64,000 bases of DNA from the NCBI RefSeq assembly GCF_003033925.1, contig NZ_CP028365.1:1426001-1490000 (forward strand), in the 5' to 3' direction. The stretch comes from Tannerella serpentiformis. Lineage in GTDB: Bacteria; Bacteroidota; Bacteroidia; Bacteroidales; Tannerellaceae. The position numbers and the translations under genes are program-made. The notes under the pieces were generated by a model. It saw only the letters and a list, made by a program, of their open reading frames with translations, was not told where the DNA came from and ran no database searches. This document shows, piece after piece, positions 53,578-62,579 of the stretch (its first letter is position 1; the number at the start of each line of letters is the position of its first letter).

Positions 53578-54195
53578 ATGAAGACAACACTTTTGATTCT
53601 TGCGTCGCTCTTGCTTACGGGCACGCTCTCGGCGCAACTCGATCCTACCGCTGGCCATCGCTACGGCATCCGTTCGGCCATCATTAAGAAAGAAACGAAG
53701 TCCATGGCCGGCGCGATAGCCAACACGCTCTACTTCGACAACTTCGGCGACCGTGAGGCGACCGAGATGACGATGAAAATGGGCGAAGAGGAGAAGCACC
53801 TCCGTGTCGTGGCTGAGGACGGTGGCCGCATGAACGTCACCCTGGATCTCGACCAGAAGAAGGCCTTCCGCATGCCGGCCCCCGACCAGCCGCGCAACTT
53901 CCGCCAACTCTCACCCGAGGACATCGAGCGTTTCAAGATCAAAGAGGTGGGCACGGGCGACGTGGCCGGAAAGCCCTGCAAGAAGTACGAGATGGAACTC
54001 ACCCAGTCCGGAGTCAAGCTCCAGGCTACGGTCTGGATCTGGGAGGGCATCATGCTTCGTTACGAGGCCCGCTATCAGGGCAACCTGATGGTAACCGACG
54101 AGGCCTCCGAGGTGGAGGAGAACGTGGATGTACCCGCCGATAAGTTTGCCATCCCCGCCGAGGTCAAGGTGGAAGCAGCCCCGTCGATGAACTAA
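53578..54195 (+). CDS. Secreted protein of unknown function, second of a tandem pair
   Basis: A 205-residue paralog of the preceding protein, started at 53578 for a clean signal peptide (MKTTLLILASLLLTGTLSAQ). Shared landmarks are GHRYGIRSAIIKKE, the NVTLDLDQKKAF segment, GKPCKKYEM and WIWEGIMLRYEARYQ. Its end (VDVPADKFAIPAEVKV) matches the first copy (VDVPQEKFQIPRGFKV). The pair arose by tandem duplication and has diverged substantially. The role is unknown; a DUF4412-like carrier or lipid-binding fold is only a guess. Confidence 0.65.
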   Translation: MKTTLLILASLLLTGTLSAQLDPTAGHRYGIRSAIIKKETKSMAGAIANTLYFDNFGDREATEMTMKMGEEEKHLRVVAEDGGRMNVTLDLDQKKAFRMPAPDQPRNFRQLSPEDIERFKIKEVGTGDVAGKPCKKYEMELTQSGVKLQATVWIWEGIMLRYEARYQGNLMVTDEASEVEENVDVPADKFAIPAEVKVEAAPSMN

Positions 54196-54323
54196 TAACG
54201 CACGTCTAAAGGCGAACGGACGGCCGGATACCGGATGGGGGCGAGTCTCCCTCCTGTACCCGGCTTTCGTTTGTAGTCGCCTGGACCGTTCCTCCCAACA
54301 CCGTAACACTTAGACTCCCCCCT

Positions 54324-55643
54324 ATGAACTGGCAACAACTGATTTCAGGCCGCCGACTCGGCATCGAATCCTATCACGAGCGCAAACATGAGCGCACCAA
54401 CTTCCAGCGCGACTATGATCGGCTGATCTTCTCCGCCCCCTTCCGAAGGCTGCAAAACAAGACGCAGGTCTTCCCCCTGCCTGGCAGCATCTTCGTGCAC
54501 AATCGGCTTACGCATAGCTTGGAGGTCTCATGCGTCGGACGTTCGTTAGGGGCCAACGTGGCTGCCCGCCTCGCCCCCCGACACGACGCCGACACGGCCG
54601 CCGCACTCCACGAAATGGGCGCCATCGTCTCTGCCGCCTGTCTGGCCCATGACATGGGCAACCCACCTTTTGGCCACTCTGGCGAGCGCGCCATCTCGGC
54701 CTTCTTCACCGACGGTGACGGTCGCACGTTGGAGACGGCCGTCCGTGCCGAAGGCAGCCGCTGGGAGGACTTCGTCTGCTTCGAAGGCAACGCCAACGCC
54801 ATGCGCCTACTCACCCACCGTTTCGTGGGCCGTCGACAGGGCGGATTCGCGCTCACATACAGCACGCTCGCCTCGATCGTCAAGTATCCCTACGCCTCCA
54901 CGCTGGCCGGCAGCCGCGGCAAGTTCGGCTTCTTCCAGAGCGAAGAGCCCACCTACCTCGGCATCGCCAACGAGCTGGGCATCCCCCACCTCGACGGCCG
55001 CTTCGCCCGCCACCCGCTCGTCTACCTGGTCGAGGCGGCGGACGACATCTGCTACCAAGTCATGGACATCGAGGACGCCCACAAGCTCCGCATCCTGTCC
55101 GCCGACGAGGCGATCGGCCTCCTCCTCGGCTTTTTCGAGGGCGAACAGCTGGAGCACGTCAGCCGCACGATGATGATCGTGGACGACACGAACGAACGTA
55201 TCGCCTACCTCCGCTCCTCCGTCATCGGGCTGCTGGTAGATGAATGTACCCGTACGTTTGTCGACCACGAGGCCGAACTGCTCGAGGGCGCCTTCCCCGG
55301 CCCGCTCATCGAGGGCATCGGGGGTCACGCCGCTGCGGCCTACCAAGCCTGCTCCGAGGTGGCGCGTCGAAAAATTTATACCGCCGGCGAGGTCGTAGAC
55401 ATCGAGCTGGCCGGTCACCGGATCTTTAGCTACCTCCTGACGGCCGTCATCGACGCCGTCCTCCATCCCACCCACGCCTACAGTCGGCTTCTGCTCAGCC
55501 GCATCCCCAGCCAGTACGACACCGCGTCGCCGACCGTCTACGGCAAGATCCAGTGCGCCCTCGACTACATCTCAGGCATGACCGACGTCTACGCCCTCGA
55601 CCTCTATCGCAAGATCACCGGCATGAGCCTTCCCGCGGTGTGA
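54324..55643 (+). CDS. dgt: Deoxyguanosinetriphosphate triphosphohydrolase
   Basis: A 439-residue HD-domain enzyme that cuts dGTP to deoxyguanosine and triphosphate. HD residues are visible in HNRLTHSLEVS, CLAHDMGNPPFGHSGE and the later VEAADDICYQVMDIED segment. RRLQNKTQVFPLPG is typical. Such enzymes balance dNTP pools and can limit phage replication. The tail is directly followed by a 40-bp array. Confidence 0.95.
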   Translation: MNWQQLISGRRLGIESYHERKHERTNFQRDYDRLIFSAPFRRLQNKTQVFPLPGSIFVHNRLTHSLEVSCVGRSLGANVAARLAPRHDADTAAALHEMGAIVSAACLAHDMGNPPFGHSGERAISAFFTDGDGRTLETAVRAEGSRWEDFVCFEGNANAMRLLTHRFVGRRQGGFALTYSTLASIVKYPYASTLAGSRGKFGFFQSEEPTYLGIANELGIPHLDGRFARHPLVYLVEAADDICYQVMDIEDAHKLRILSADEAIGLLLGFFEGEQLEHVSRTMMIVDDTNERIAYLRSSVIGLLVDECTRTFVDHEAELLEGAFPGPLIEGIGGHAAAAYQACSEVARRKIYTAGEVVDIELAGHRIFSYLLTAVIDAVLHPTHAYSRLLLSRIPSQYDTASPTVYGKIQCALDYISGMTDVYALDLYRKITGMSLPAV

Positions 55644-55649
55644 AGCGGG

Positions 55650-56230
55650 GGTGGCGGTCCCGTCAAGCGACTTTTTGGCGTCGCTGCGTGCCAGCGGCTC
55701 CGTCATGCGACATTCTGGCGTCGCTGCGTGCCAGCGGCCCCGTCAAGCGACTTTTTGGCGTCGCTTTCGACCCAGCGGCCCCGTCAAGCGAGTTTTTGGT
55801 GTCGCTGCGTGCCAGCGGCCCCGTCAAGCGACTTTTTAGCGTCGCTGCGTGCCAGCGGCCCCGTCAAGCGACTTTTTGGCGTCGCTGCGTGCCAGCGGCC
55901 CCGTCAAGCGACTTTTTGGCGTCGCTGCGTGCCAGCGGCCCCGTCAAGCGACTTTTTGGCGTCGCTGGGAGCCAGCGGCCCCGTCAAGCGACTTTTTGGC
56001 GTCGCTGGGAGCCAGCGGCCCCGTCAAGCGACTTTTTAGCGTCGCTTTCGACCCAGCGGGCCCGTCAAGCGACTTTTTGGCGTCGCTGCGTGCCAGCGGC
56101 TCCGTCATGCGACATTTTGGCGTCGCTGCGTGCCAGCGGCTCCGTCATGCGACATTTTGGCGTCGCTGCGTGCCAGCGGCGTCGCCCGAGCGACTTTTTG
56201 GCGTCGCTTTCGACCCAGCGGGCCTGTCAA
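55650..56230. repeat. 40-41-bp array of about 15 units with GCGAC/GTCGC dyad
   Basis: CGTCAAGCGA or CGTCATGCGA landmarks lie at 55661, 55701, 55741, 55782, 55822 and on to 56143, 40 or 41 bp apart. Each unit has GCGAC-TTTTTGGC-GTCGC. Two variant groups (CAAGCGACTTTTT and CATGCGACATT) alternate, and units with TTTCGACCC are 1 bp longer. All three forward frames are open over long distances. Confidence 0.92.
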
Positions 56231-56313
56231 CTGACTTGCCGGCGGATGAGAAACAGAAATCCCTTAAATCCTGTGGCAGATCATCTCCCCGGGTCATCGT
56301 AGGCAACGATCAA

Positions 56314-56344
56314 TTGACAATTCCCCCCTCCGCCTCTACCTTTG
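56314..56344 (+). promoter_or_regulatory. Promoter of the PurF-like gene
   Basis: TTG (56314-56316), 20 bp and TACCTTTG (56337-56344) fit the Bacteroidetes pattern, 30 bp before the start codon. Confidence 0.65.
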
Positions 56345-56374
56345 CCGCCTCAGAATAAATTCACGACAAACGAA

Positions 56375-58267
56375 ATGGAGACTTTGAAGCATGAATGCGG
56401 CGTGGCAATGATCCGGTTGCTCCAACCGCTCGAGTATTATCATCGTAAATACGGCACCTGGATGTATGCCCTCAACAAACTCTACCTCCTCATGGAGAAG
56501 CAGCACAATCGCGGGCAGGACGGCGCGGGTTTCGCCTGCGTAAAGCTCAGCGCCACGCCCGGCGAGGAGTATATGTTTCGCGAGCGGGCCGCTGGGACGG
56601 GTGCCATCACGGAGATCTTCGAGACGGTCTACAGCCAATATCGCGACATCGCTCCCGAGCGCCTCGCCGATCCGGCTCACGCCGCGGCCAGTCTGCCCTT
56701 CGCCGGCGAACTCTACATGGGCCATCTGCGTTACAGCACCACCGGCCGGTCGGGCCTCGCTTACATCCACCCCTTCCTGCGCCGCAGCAATTGGCGCGCC
56801 TGCAACCTGGCCCTCTGCGGCAACTTCAACCTCACGAACACGGACGACATCTTCGCCGAGATCCGCACCTCCGGGCAGCACCCCCGCAAGTATGCCGACA
56901 CGTATTTTATCCTCGAGCAAGTGGGCCATCTGCTCGACACGGAGGCCGACCGCCTGCGCCGACAGTTCGAAGTCGACGAGGGGCGTACGGGGCTGGAGGT
57001 GACGCGTGAGGTGGAGCGGCACATTGACCTTTCGCGCATCGTGCAGCCCGCTGCCCGGACCTGGGACGGCGGCTTTGTCATCTGTGGCGCCACCGGCAGC
57101 GGCGAGTCCTTCACCATCCGCGACCCGTGGGGCATCCGCACCGCCTTCTATTACGCCGACGACGAGATCGTGGTCATCGCCTCCGAGCGCCCCGTCATTC
57201 AGACCGTCATGAATGTGCAAGCCGCCGACGTCCGCGAGCTGGGCCGTGGCGAAGCGCTCTTCATCCGCCGCGACGGTACCTGGCGCACCGAGCAGCTCCT
57301 CGAACCCCGCGCCCTCAGCGCTTGCTCCTTCGAGCGCATCTATTTCTCCCGCGGCAGCGACCGCGACATCTATCGCGAGCGCAAGCAGCTGGGCGAAAAC
57401 CTCGTCGCACCGATCCTCCGTAAGGTGGACGGCGACCTGGAGCACACCGTCTTCTCCTTCATCCCCAACACCGCCGAGATGGCCTACTTCGGTATGCTCG
57501 AAGGCCTACAGAAGCACCTCGATCGACGCATGGAGCAGCAGCTGGCCGAACCCGCAGTGCTCAGCGATCCCGAGGCCGTGCGCCGCATCTTGGCCCAACG
57601 CGTAAGGAGCGAGAAGGTCGTCTTGAAAGACATCAAGCTCCGCACCTTCATCGCCGAGGGCAACACCCGCAACGACCTCGCGGCGCACGTCTATGACATC
57701 ACCTACGGCAGCATCGAGCCTTACGAAGACAATCTCGTGGTGATCGACGATAGCATCGTGCGCGGCACCACCCTTCGGCGCAGCATCATCAGCATCCTCG
57801 ATCGGCTCCACCCGCGTCGCATCATCGTCGTCTCCTCCTCGCCGCAGATCCGCTACCCGGATTATTACGGCATCGACATGTCCAGCCTCGGCGAATTCAT
57901 CGCCTTCCGCACGGCCATCGACCTGCTGAAAACGCGCGGCATGGCCCACGTCATCACGGACGCTTACGATCGTGCCCGCCGTCAGCAGGGTACGCCCGAC
58001 GAGCTGCGCGTGAACTGCGTCAAAGCCATCTACGCGCCCTTCACTGACGAGGACATCTCTGATCACATGGCGCGTATGCTCACCGGATCCGACATCCACG
58101 CCGAAATCGGCATCGTCTTCCAGTCCCTCGAGGGTCTCCACCGTGCCTGTCCGCATCACCCCGGCGATTGGTACTTCTCGGGCGACTATCCCACGCCCGG
58201 TGGCACACGCTTAGTCAACCGTGCCTTCATTCAGTACATGGAACAGACCTATCGCCATCGCTCTTGA
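56375..58267 (+). CDS. Amidophosphoribosyltransferase-like protein (long form)
   Basis: A 630-residue enzyme with an N-terminal Ntn glutamine amidotransferase domain and a C-terminal phosphoribosyltransferase domain. The start at 56375 (METLKHECGVA) places the likely nucleophile at Cys8; housekeeping PurF is processed to expose its Cys. Motifs are NRGQDGAGFACV, GHLRYSTTG, the GNFNLTNTDDIF segment and the PRPP loop VVIDDSIVRGTTLRR. It is about 160 residues longer than PurF, a form found in Bacteroidales beside a normal PurF. It probably makes phosphoribosylamine, but a specialised role is possible. Confidence 0.85.
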   Translation: METLKHECGVAMIRLLQPLEYYHRKYGTWMYALNKLYLLMEKQHNRGQDGAGFACVKLSATPGEEYMFRERAAGTGAITEIFETVYSQYRDIAPERLADPAHAAASLPFAGELYMGHLRYSTTGRSGLAYIHPFLRRSNWRACNLALCGNFNLTNTDDIFAEIRTSGQHPRKYADTYFILEQVGHLLDTEADRLRRQFEVDEGRTGLEVTREVERHIDLSRIVQPAARTWDGGFVICGATGSGESFTIRDPWGIRTAFYYADDEIVVIASERPVIQTVMNVQAADVRELGRGEALFIRRDGTWRTEQLLEPRALSACSFERIYFSRGSDRDIYRERKQLGENLVAPILRKVDGDLEHTVFSFIPNTAEMAYFGMLEGLQKHLDRRMEQQLAEPAVLSDPEAVRRILAQRVRSEKVVLKDIKLRTFIAEGNTRNDLAAHVYDITYGSIEPYEDNLVVIDDSIVRGTTLRRSIISILDRLHPRRIIVVSSSPQIRYPDYYGIDMSSLGEFIAFRTAIDLLKTRGMAHVITDAYDRARRQQGTPDELRVNCVKAIYAPFTDEDISDHMARMLTGSDIHAEIGIVFQSLEGLHRACPHHPGDWYFSGDYPTPGGTRLVNRAFIQYMEQTYRHRS

Positions 58268-58309
58268 AGTCTCGTAAGGCAAACAGCTACTCCCCCCACT
58301 TTCGACACA

Positions 58310-58849
58310 ATGAAACGCATTCGACTGACTGACCCCAGCCACCCGGACTTTGCTCGTGCCTGGCGGCTCTACAAAGAATCCTTCCCCGTCGACGAACGTC
58401 GGCGGCTGAACTCTCATCGCCGCATCATGCTCCGATCGATCTACCATTTTGATGTCGTGATGGATCACAATGTCTTTATCGGCATCCTGCTTTGGTGGGA
58501 TTTTGAGAGCGTGCGCTACATCGAACACCTGGCCGTCGTCCCCACCCTGCGCGGCATGCAGCACGGCGAACGCATCCTCCGGCGCTTCCTCTCCGAATCC
58601 GACATGCCTGTCTGGCTGGAGGTGGAACCGCCGGACAACGACCTGCGCAACCGTCGCGTGGGCTTCTACCGTCGCGTGGGCTTCACCCTCAACGAGCATG
58701 ACTACACGCAGCCGGCTTACGAGAAGAGCAGTCAGCCCGTCCCCCTGCTCGTCATGACCTATCCCGAAGCCATCACCGAACCGGACATCCGCTTCTTCTG
58801 CCGCCAGTATCATCCCCTGCTCACGGATTACAGTCTGGCGGGGGCCTAA
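58310..58849 (+). CDS. GNAT-family N-acetyltransferase
   Basis: A 179-residue acetyltransferase. The acetyl-CoA binding motif A is LAVVPTLRGMQHGERIL (about 80-96), followed by GFYRRVGF. The substrate is unknown. It lies between the PurF-like gene and the division cluster, 42 bp after the former. Its stop codon overlaps a MITE-end motif. Confidence 0.82.
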   Translation: MKRIRLTDPSHPDFARAWRLYKESFPVDERRRLNSHRRIMLRSIYHFDVVMDHNVFIGILLWWDFESVRYIEHLAVVPTLRGMQHGERILRRFLSESDMPVWLEVEPPDNDLRNRRVGFYRRVGFTLNEHDYTQPAYEKSSQPVPLLVMTYPEAITEPDIRFFCRQYHPLLTDYSLAGA

Positions 58850-58861
58850 GAAGCTGTTTTG
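58849..58861 (+). repeat. Solo copy of MITE-end motif
   Basis: AGAAGCTGTTTTG matches the ends of the element at 6105-6315 and starts at the last base of the GNAT stop codon. Confidence 0.5.
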
Positions 58862-58895
58862 CACGGAGGGAACAGCAAACTCTTGTCTGCGTGTG

Positions 58896-58903
58896 TAGTT
58901 TTG
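58896..58903 (+). promoter_or_regulatory. -7 box upstream of rsmH
   Basis: TAGTTTTG fits TAnnTTTG, 53 bp before the rsmH start. No convincing -33 element is seen. Confidence 0.4.
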
Positions 58904-58956
58904 CCCGCGTTTTAACAATTGACTTCCCCCGCTGCTGATCAGCAGACACCGCATAA

Positions 58957-59892
58957 ATGATGGATAGAGAAAGAAACGATTACCACGTCCCCGCCCTGCT
59001 CGACGAATGTTTGGAGGCGCTCAGCCTGTCGCCGGATGGCGTCTATGTAGACGTCACCTTCGGCGGCGGCGGCCATAGCCGTGCCATCCTCAGCCGACTG
59101 GGCCCCGACGGCCGACTCTTCGCTTTCGATCAAGACGCCGACGCCGAGGCCAACGCCCCGACCGACGATCCGCGGTTCATCTTTATCCGCAGCAACTTTC
59201 GCTATCTCGCCTCCTTCCTGCGCTATCACGGCGTCAGACAGGTGGACGGGGTGCTGGCCGACCTCGGCGTCTCGTCGCACCACTTCGATACGCCCCAGCG
59301 CGGCTTCTCCTTTCGCTTCGACGGCGAGGCCGATATGCGCATGAACAATCGTGCGGGGCGCACTGCGTCCGAGGTGGTGAATACGTACACCGAAGAGCAG
59401 CTCACCCGCCTACTACAGACCTACGGCGAGCTGACGAATGCACGCCGTGCCGCCGAGGCCATCGTCCGTGCGCGTGCCGAACGCCCCATCCGCACGACGG
59501 CCGAGCTGACCGCCATCCTGCAACCCATGGCCGGCCGACGAGATGCGTCGGGCTACTATGCGCAGGTCTTCCAGGCGCTACGGATCGAGGTGAACGACGA
59601 GATGGGCGCCCTGAGCGACCTGCTCCGTCAGGCGCTGCGTGTGATCCGGCCCGGCGGACGGCTGGCGGTCATCACCTACCACTCGCTGGAGGATCGGCCC
59701 GTGAAGCGCTTCATGCGCACCGGTCGCATCGACGGGCGGAGCGAGGAGGACGTCTATGGCAATCGCCTTTCGCCTATTCGCCCCGTGGGCCGTAAGCCCA
59801 TCGTGCCGACGGCCGATGAGGTGGCGCGCAATCCGCGGGTGCGCAGCGCCAAATTGCGCGTGGGAGAAATCATAAACGAAGAGGAACAATGA
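58957..59892 (+). CDS. rsmH: 16S rRNA (cytosine-1402 N4)-methyltransferase
   Basis: A 311-residue MraW/RsmH enzyme. SAM-binding motif I is YVDVTFGGGGHSRAIL; others are LADLGVSSHHFDTPQRGFSF, the ALRIEVNDE segment and AVITYHSLEDRPVKRF. It methylates C1402 in the decoding centre and opens the division and cell-wall cluster. The mraZ gene, often first in this cluster, is not directly upstream. Confidence 0.96.
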   Translation: MMDRERNDYHVPALLDECLEALSLSPDGVYVDVTFGGGGHSRAILSRLGPDGRLFAFDQDADAEANAPTDDPRFIFIRSNFRYLASFLRYHGVRQVDGVLADLGVSSHHFDTPQRGFSFRFDGEADMRMNNRAGRTASEVVNTYTEEQLTRLLQTYGELTNARRAAEAIVRARAERPIRTTAELTAILQPMAGRRDASGYYAQVFQALRIEVNDEMGALSDLLRQALRVIRPGGRLAVITYHSLEDRPVKRFMRTGRIDGRSEEDVYGNRLSPIRPVGRKPIVPTADEVARNPRVRSAKLRVGEIINEEEQ

Positions 59893-60236
59893 CGAACGAA
59901 ACGAATACATCAAGCAAACCCAAAAGGCAGCTCACGCTGCTCTATATCCTGGGCGGAGGCGTGCTGAAGGAGGACTTCATCATTCGCCATACCCGCCTGA
60001 TTGTGTTGGTGGTGGTGATGCTTTTCATCTTCATCAGCAACCGCTACACCTGCCTGCTGAAACTGCGCGAGATAGACCGTCTGCAGCGCGAGCTGAAGGA
60101 CGTGAAGAATGAATCGCTGGCTGTGTCGGGACAGCTGACGGGCAGCAATCGCCTGTCGCAAATCGAGCTATTGGTCAAGGAGAAAGGCTTAGACATCGAG
60201 ACGGCTCAGACGCCGCCTTACATCATTCGTAAATGA
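59889..60236 (+). CDS. ftsL: FtsL-like cell-division protein
   Basis: A 115-residue bitopic protein: cytoplasmic N-terminus of about 37 residues, one membrane segment (about 38-54, LIVLVVVMLFIFIS) and an extracytoplasmic coiled coil (LREIDRLQRELKDVKNESL). It starts with an ATGA overlap onto rsmH. Position between rsmH and ftsI and the topology identify it as the FtsL-like component of the divisome; sequence similarity alone would be weak. Confidence 0.82.
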   Translation: MTNETNTSSKPKRQLTLLYILGGGVLKEDFIIRHTRLIVLVVVMLFIFISNRYTCLLKLREIDRLQRELKDVKNESLAVSGQLTGSNRLSQIELLVKEKGLDIETAQTPPYIIRK

Positions 60237-60264
60237 CATGCCAGCGATGAAAGCCTTTTCTCAT

Positions 60265-60283
60265 CCAGTGAGCAGCTCACTGG
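60265..60283. repeat. 19-bp perfect palindrome between ftsL and ftsI
   Basis: CCAGTGAGC-A-GCTCACTGG forms a 9-bp stem with a single-base centre. It has no T-tract, so a terminator is unlikely; an operator or processing site is possible. Confidence 0.6.
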
Positions 60284-60311
60284 CCTCACGCTTTAGAAGC
60301 TGTAAATAGAT

Positions 60312-62534
60312 ATGTCAGAGCAAGAGAAAGACAGCGCCCGCGAGCAAGCCGCGCGCAAGGCAAAGGGCGGGCAGATACTGACGCGATACTTTATCATCGT
60401 CATGCTGCTTAGCCCCGTGGCAGCGGGCATCCTGTTTCTGGCCTTCAAGACGGCCATCTTAGAGAAAACGAAGTGGACCAAGGTGGCCGAGAGCCGCAAG
60501 AAGCCGAACCGACTCGTGAACCCCAGCCGCGGCAATATCTATTCGGCCGACGGCAAGCTGATGGCTACGAGCGTGCCGCGCTATTACCTCTACGTCGACT
60601 TTCAAGCCGCAGGCTTCCGCGCGCCCTCGCCCAAGGGGAAGAAGGTGGTGAACATCGACACCTTCATGCGGTCGCGCGAAAACGGCATTGACTCGCTCGC
60701 TTACTATTTAGCCCGTAAGCTGAAGAACCGCACCGCCGCGGGTTATCGCGCCTACCTACTGCGTGGGCTGAGACAGAAGAGCCGACAGTATCCACTCTAC
60801 GAATACCGCCTCTCTTACGCCGACTATAAAGAGATCCGCGAGTTCCCCTTCTTCCGCCTCGGCCGCAACATTGGCGGGCTCTACGAGCGCGAGATGGTGC
60901 AGCGGCAGAAGCTGTTCGGATCCCTGGCCTCACGTACCATCGGCGACATTTATAATGAGATAGAGACCGGCGGACTGTCGAAGGGCAAGAATGGCTTGGA
61001 GCTGCGTTACGACACGCTGCTGCACGGCAAGCCGGGCTATAACTCCATCGTGCGCGTGGGCGGACGGTGGACGAACGTCGTCGAGGAGGAGCCGGTCGAC
61101 GGTCTGGATATCCGCACGACGATCGACTTGCAGATTCAAGACCTCACCGAGAAGGCGCTGGTGGATAAGCTCCAGGAGGCTGACGCGGCGTCGGGCGTGG
61201 CAGTCGTTATGGAGGTGAAGACGGGCGAGGTGAAGGCCATATCGAATATGGAGCGCATCCGTCCGGGCGTCTATGCCGAGCTGCGCAACCATGCGCTGGC
61301 CGACGAGTTAGAGCCGGGCTCGACGTTCAAGATCGCCTCCATGATGGTGGCCCTCGAGGATGGCATCTGCACCCCCGAATCGCCCATCGATGTGGGTAAC
61401 GGCACCTACAAATTCAACGGCCGCACCATCCGCGACCATAATGCCCAGAGCGGCGGCTACGGTACGATCACCGTGGCGCAGAGCATCTGGTACTCCTCCA
61501 ACGTGAGCATCGCCAAGATCGTCCTCAAGGGCTACGGCAACAATCCGCGTAAGTTCATCGACGGTCTCCACCGCACGGGTATCGACGCTGATCTGAATCT
61601 CGACATCGCTGGTGCCGGTCACGCCAAGATCCGTCAGCCGGGCGATCCGCAATGGTCGCGCATGACGCTGCCGTGGATGTCGTTCGGCTACGAGGTGCAG
61701 ATCCCGCCGATCAACACGCTGGCCTTCTTCAACGCCATCGCCAACAACGGCCGACTCATGCGTCCGATGTTCGTCAAGAGCATCCTCAAGAACGGCAAGG
61801 AGCTGCGCGTCTACGAGCCGGAAGTACTCATCCCCGAGATCTGCTCCAAGCGCACGCTTCGGGCGGTGCAAGAGATGATGTACAACGTGGTGAACTATCA
61901 AGATCCCGTGGGCCGACGTGACGGCACGGGCAAGCCCGCCCGATCGAACGTCGTCTCCATCGCCGGCAAGACGGGTACGGCGCAGATCGCTGCCTCTAAG
62001 GCCGCGCACAACCTGTCCTTCTGCGGCTATTTCCCTTACGAGAACCCCCAATACTCCTGCATTGTCGTCATCTCTCGGCCACGTCGGGGCATCGTCTCGG
62101 GCGGTATGATGGCCGGTACGGTGTTTAAGGAGATCGCTGAAAAGGTCTACTCCAACCAGATCCGTTACGACCTCAGCTCCATGAAGCCTGAAGCGGGTCG
62201 CACGCTCATGCCGCCGGTTAAGAATGGCGAGTCGCGTTCGGCACAGGCCGTAGTCAAATGGTTCGACATACGGACCACGCCTAAGCGTGTGGACGCCGAC
62301 TTCTCGGCCTACTGGCGTAACGCTACGCGTGACACGCTCAACGTCCGCAAGCTGACGGTCCGCGAGGGCATGATGCCTTACGTGATCGGGATGGGGGCCA
62401 GAGACGCCGTCTATGCCCTCGAGCGATGCGGACTGCGCGTCAACTTGGCCGGTCATGGGCGTGTCATCTTGCAATCCGTCCCGTCGGGGCAAGCCGTGAC
62501 GCGTGGGCAGACGATTGATATCATATTGAATTGA
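60312..62534 (+). CDS. ftsI: Penicillin-binding protein 3 / FtsI with PASTA domain
   Basis: A 740-residue division transpeptidase. One membrane segment (about 27-50, YFIIVMLLSPVAAGILFLAF) precedes a dimerisation domain. The transpeptidase domain has SxxK as GSTFKIA, SxN as SSNVS and KTG as GKTGTAQ. A single PASTA domain ends the protein (about 682-740). Septal peptidoglycan cross-linking is the expected role. Its length and PASTA tail fit Bacteroidetes FtsI (SpoVD-like). Confidence 0.96.
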   Translation: MSEQEKDSAREQAARKAKGGQILTRYFIIVMLLSPVAAGILFLAFKTAILEKTKWTKVAESRKKPNRLVNPSRGNIYSADGKLMATSVPRYYLYVDFQAAGFRAPSPKGKKVVNIDTFMRSRENGIDSLAYYLARKLKNRTAAGYRAYLLRGLRQKSRQYPLYEYRLSYADYKEIREFPFFRLGRNIGGLYEREMVQRQKLFGSLASRTIGDIYNEIETGGLSKGKNGLELRYDTLLHGKPGYNSIVRVGGRWTNVVEEEPVDGLDIRTTIDLQIQDLTEKALVDKLQEADAASGVAVVMEVKTGEVKAISNMERIRPGVYAELRNHALADELEPGSTFKIASMMVALEDGICTPESPIDVGNGTYKFNGRTIRDHNAQSGGYGTITVAQSIWYSSNVSIAKIVLKGYGNNPRKFIDGLHRTGIDADLNLDIAGAGHAKIRQPGDPQWSRMTLPWMSFGYEVQIPPINTLAFFNAIANNGRLMRPMFVKSILKNGKELRVYEPEVLIPEICSKRTLRAVQEMMYNVVNYQDPVGRRDGTGKPARSNVVSIAGKTGTAQIAASKAAHNLSFCGYFPYENPQYSCIVVISRPRRGIVSGGMMAGTVFKEIAEKVYSNQIRYDLSSMKPEAGRTLMPPVKNGESRSAQAVVKWFDIRTTPKRVDADFSAYWRNATRDTLNVRKLTVREGMMPYVIGMGARDAVYALERCGLRVNLAGHGRVILQSVPSGQAVTRGQTIDIILN

Positions 62535-62579
62535 GGGAGGAGGGATTCTTTCGAAACAAGAAAAAGACAGCATACACAC

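Noticed and set aside
55553-56358. Several forward open frames downstream of dgt
   Set aside because: All three frames are open through the 40-bp array, which indicates repeat structure rather than a gene.
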